Part shown: piece after piece, positions 63,061 to 64,000 of the stretch
Numbering within the stretch: the stretch's first letter is position 1
Layout of the letters: each line of letters opens with the position of its first letter
Assembly: GCA_910575035.1 (NCBI GenBank)
Contig: CAJTDL010000002.1
Location: 180,964-244,963, forward strand
Length of the DNA stretch: 64,000 bases
From: Lachnospiraceae bacterium
GTDB lineage: Bacteria > Bacillota > Clostridia > Lachnospirales > Lachnospiraceae
Direction: 5' to 3'
Notes under the pieces: generated by a model
The model's database searches: none
Told to the model about the DNA's origin: nothing
The model's input: the letters and a program-made list of their open reading frames with translations, nothing else
Translations under genes and position numbers: made by a program

Positions 63061-63747
63061 ATGAAAATACTTCTTTTAGAAGATGACTTAGAGCTTTGCA
63101 GCTCAATACAATCGCAATTAACGAAAAACGGTTATATGGTTGATGCTTGTAATGATGGGGAAACCGCCATGCTGTATGCCTTACATACAGATTATTCCTA
63201 TGATTTAGCTATTGTGGACAGAATGCTCCCTGTGATTGATGGGCTGACGATTATTAAGGCTATGCGGAAAAAAGGTATCCAGATTCCTGTTATCATCATT
63301 ACAGGAATGACCGCCCTTAATGAAAAGATAGAGGGACTGGATGGCGGGGCTGACGATTATTTAGTCAAGCCGTTCCATATCCAAGAACTGCTTGCACGGG
63401 TAAGGGCTTTAACAAGACGTCCAAGCCAAATAAAAGCAGAAGATATACTTCAATATGCCGACTTGCGTTTCAATAAATCAAGCCGTGAATTGACTTGCAG
63501 CCCTAAAACTATTTTTTTAACAGCAAAAGAGTCTGAATTATTATATGTCTTTATGAAAAGCCCAGAAACGCTTTTTTCAAGGGAACAGCTTATACTGAAA
63601 ATATGGGGCACGTCATCGGAAGTTGAACAAGGGAATGTTGATAATTATATTTCTTTCCTGCGGAAACGGTTAAGGGAATTAAAGAGTAGCTGTGAAATAA
63701 AAACCGTATATGGGGCTGGGTATTCCCTGACCCAGAAAAAGAAATAA
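63061..63747 (+). CDS. OmpR-family response regulator
   Basis: A 228-residue regulator. The receiver has LLEDDLELC, acceptor Asp in LAIVDRMLP, IITGMTALNE, and the Lys in LVKPFH. The winged-helix DNA-binding domain (about 125-225) ends IKTVYGAGYSL. AAGGAAAGG precedes the ATG. It is followed 41 bases later by its kinase and faces the lipoprotein/ABC operon, which is its probable target. Confidence 0.93.
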   Translation: MKILLLEDDLELCSSIQSQLTKNGYMVDACNDGETAMLYALHTDYSYDLAIVDRMLPVIDGLTIIKAMRKKGIQIPVIIITGMTALNEKIEGLDGGADDYLVKPFHIQELLARVRALTRRPSQIKAEDILQYADLRFNKSSRELTCSPKTIFLTAKESELLYVFMKSPETLFSREQLILKIWGTSSEVEQGNVDNYISFLRKRLRELKSSCEIKTVYGAGYSLTQKKK

Positions 63748-63788
63748 AATTTTTTATGGCATATGAGCCATAAAAAAGGAGGTTAAAA

Positions 63789-64000
63789 ATGCTGAAGCCA
63801 CTGTCAAAAAAATTGAATACCATTTTTATAACGGTGATTATGTTAATTATTACATCAATTATGATAATTCTCTGCAACAATTACGTCCACATGGAGCAGT
63901 CAAGTGAAGTTCTTTTATTTCAAAGAATGGTTACGCAGATGATGTACCAGCTTGAAGATACCAACCAGAATTTTGAATCCATTGCGGATTCCTACCATGA
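63789..64000 (+). CDS. Sensor histidine kinase, N-terminal part only (runs off window)
   Basis: Only about 70 residues are in the window: MLKPLSKKLNTIFITVIMLI opens with a basic leader and one long span (about 11-30), then the start of an outer sensor domain (YVHMEQSSEVLLFQRMV). GGAGG precedes the ATG. Its position right after the OmpR-type regulator identifies it as the cognate kinase. The catalytic part lies beyond the window. Confidence 0.8.
   Translation, partial: MLKPLSKKLNTIFITVIMLIITSIMIILCNNYVHMEQSSEVLLFQRMVTQMMYQLEDTNQNFESIADSYH

Overview
The window looks like a chromosomal segment of a gut-type member of the Firmicutes, most likely Lachnospiraceae. The basis is gene content and style: strong AAGGAGG-type ribosome binding sites, anaerobic class III ribonucleotide reductase activase, LarE, a CIRCE element before clpB, BIG2/NlpC-P60 surface protein, DUF4860 pilus-like locus, YhaN/YhaO pair, GHKL/LytTR and FtsX-type ABC two-component modules. 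The family assignment is inference; no rRNA or tRNA gene was seen.

Layout. 0.4-10.3 kb is housekeeping and stress genes: FNT channel, polysaccharide deacetylase, a GntR/DUF5808 pair, two alkyltransferase-family genes, MATE exporter, MarR/TauE pair, a small HPr-like protein without the usual phospho-histidine, LarE and a YgjP-type metallopeptidase. 10.7-14.8 kb holds clpB with a CIRCE operator, then a graveyard of three decayed genes (flavodoxin, iron alcohol dehydrogenase, alpha/beta hydrolase) that ends in a second half-CIRCE. 15-23.3 kb has YfhO and a compact type IV pilus-like operon (transglutaminase-like lipoprotein, PilC/GspF platform, four small membrane-anchored pilin-like proteins, PilT, small unknown). 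23.7-32.6 kb carries Lgt, an rRNA-type methyltransferase, L,D-transpeptidase, NrdG, a BIG2-repeat wall protein and a ROK glucokinase. 32.8-38.7 kb is a response regulator / histidine kinase / ABC / FtsX permease module. 38.9-49.98 kb is PBP1A, YhaN/YhaO, TcdA, MtnN, a HAD phosphatase, and aspS-hisS preceded by a 57-residue ribbon-helix-helix protein with a consensus promoter. 50.4-52.9 kb is an Agr-like kinase/regulator pair. 52.9-58.6 kb is AT-richer accessory DNA made of gene fragments (MBL fold, ProX-like, two relaxase pieces) around an intact ABC exporter. 58.6-64 kb is a second lipoprotein/FtsX/ABC operon divergent from its probable two-component system; the kinase runs off the window.

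The most striking non-genic signal is a modular intergenic repeat family. At least nine copies lie between genes over about 50 kb. They share a terminus like GTTACTATTCATGG, a core AATGTCAGTAACTTAAGGG, a GACGGNCNCTTAGCCACCC module and, in two copies, a GC-rich hairpin whose two arms change together. Cell-envelope work dominates the intact genes: PBP1A, L,D-transpeptidase, deacetylase, Lgt, YfhO, BIG2/NlpC-P60, pilus-like operon, and two antibiotic-peptide-type ABC/two-component modules.
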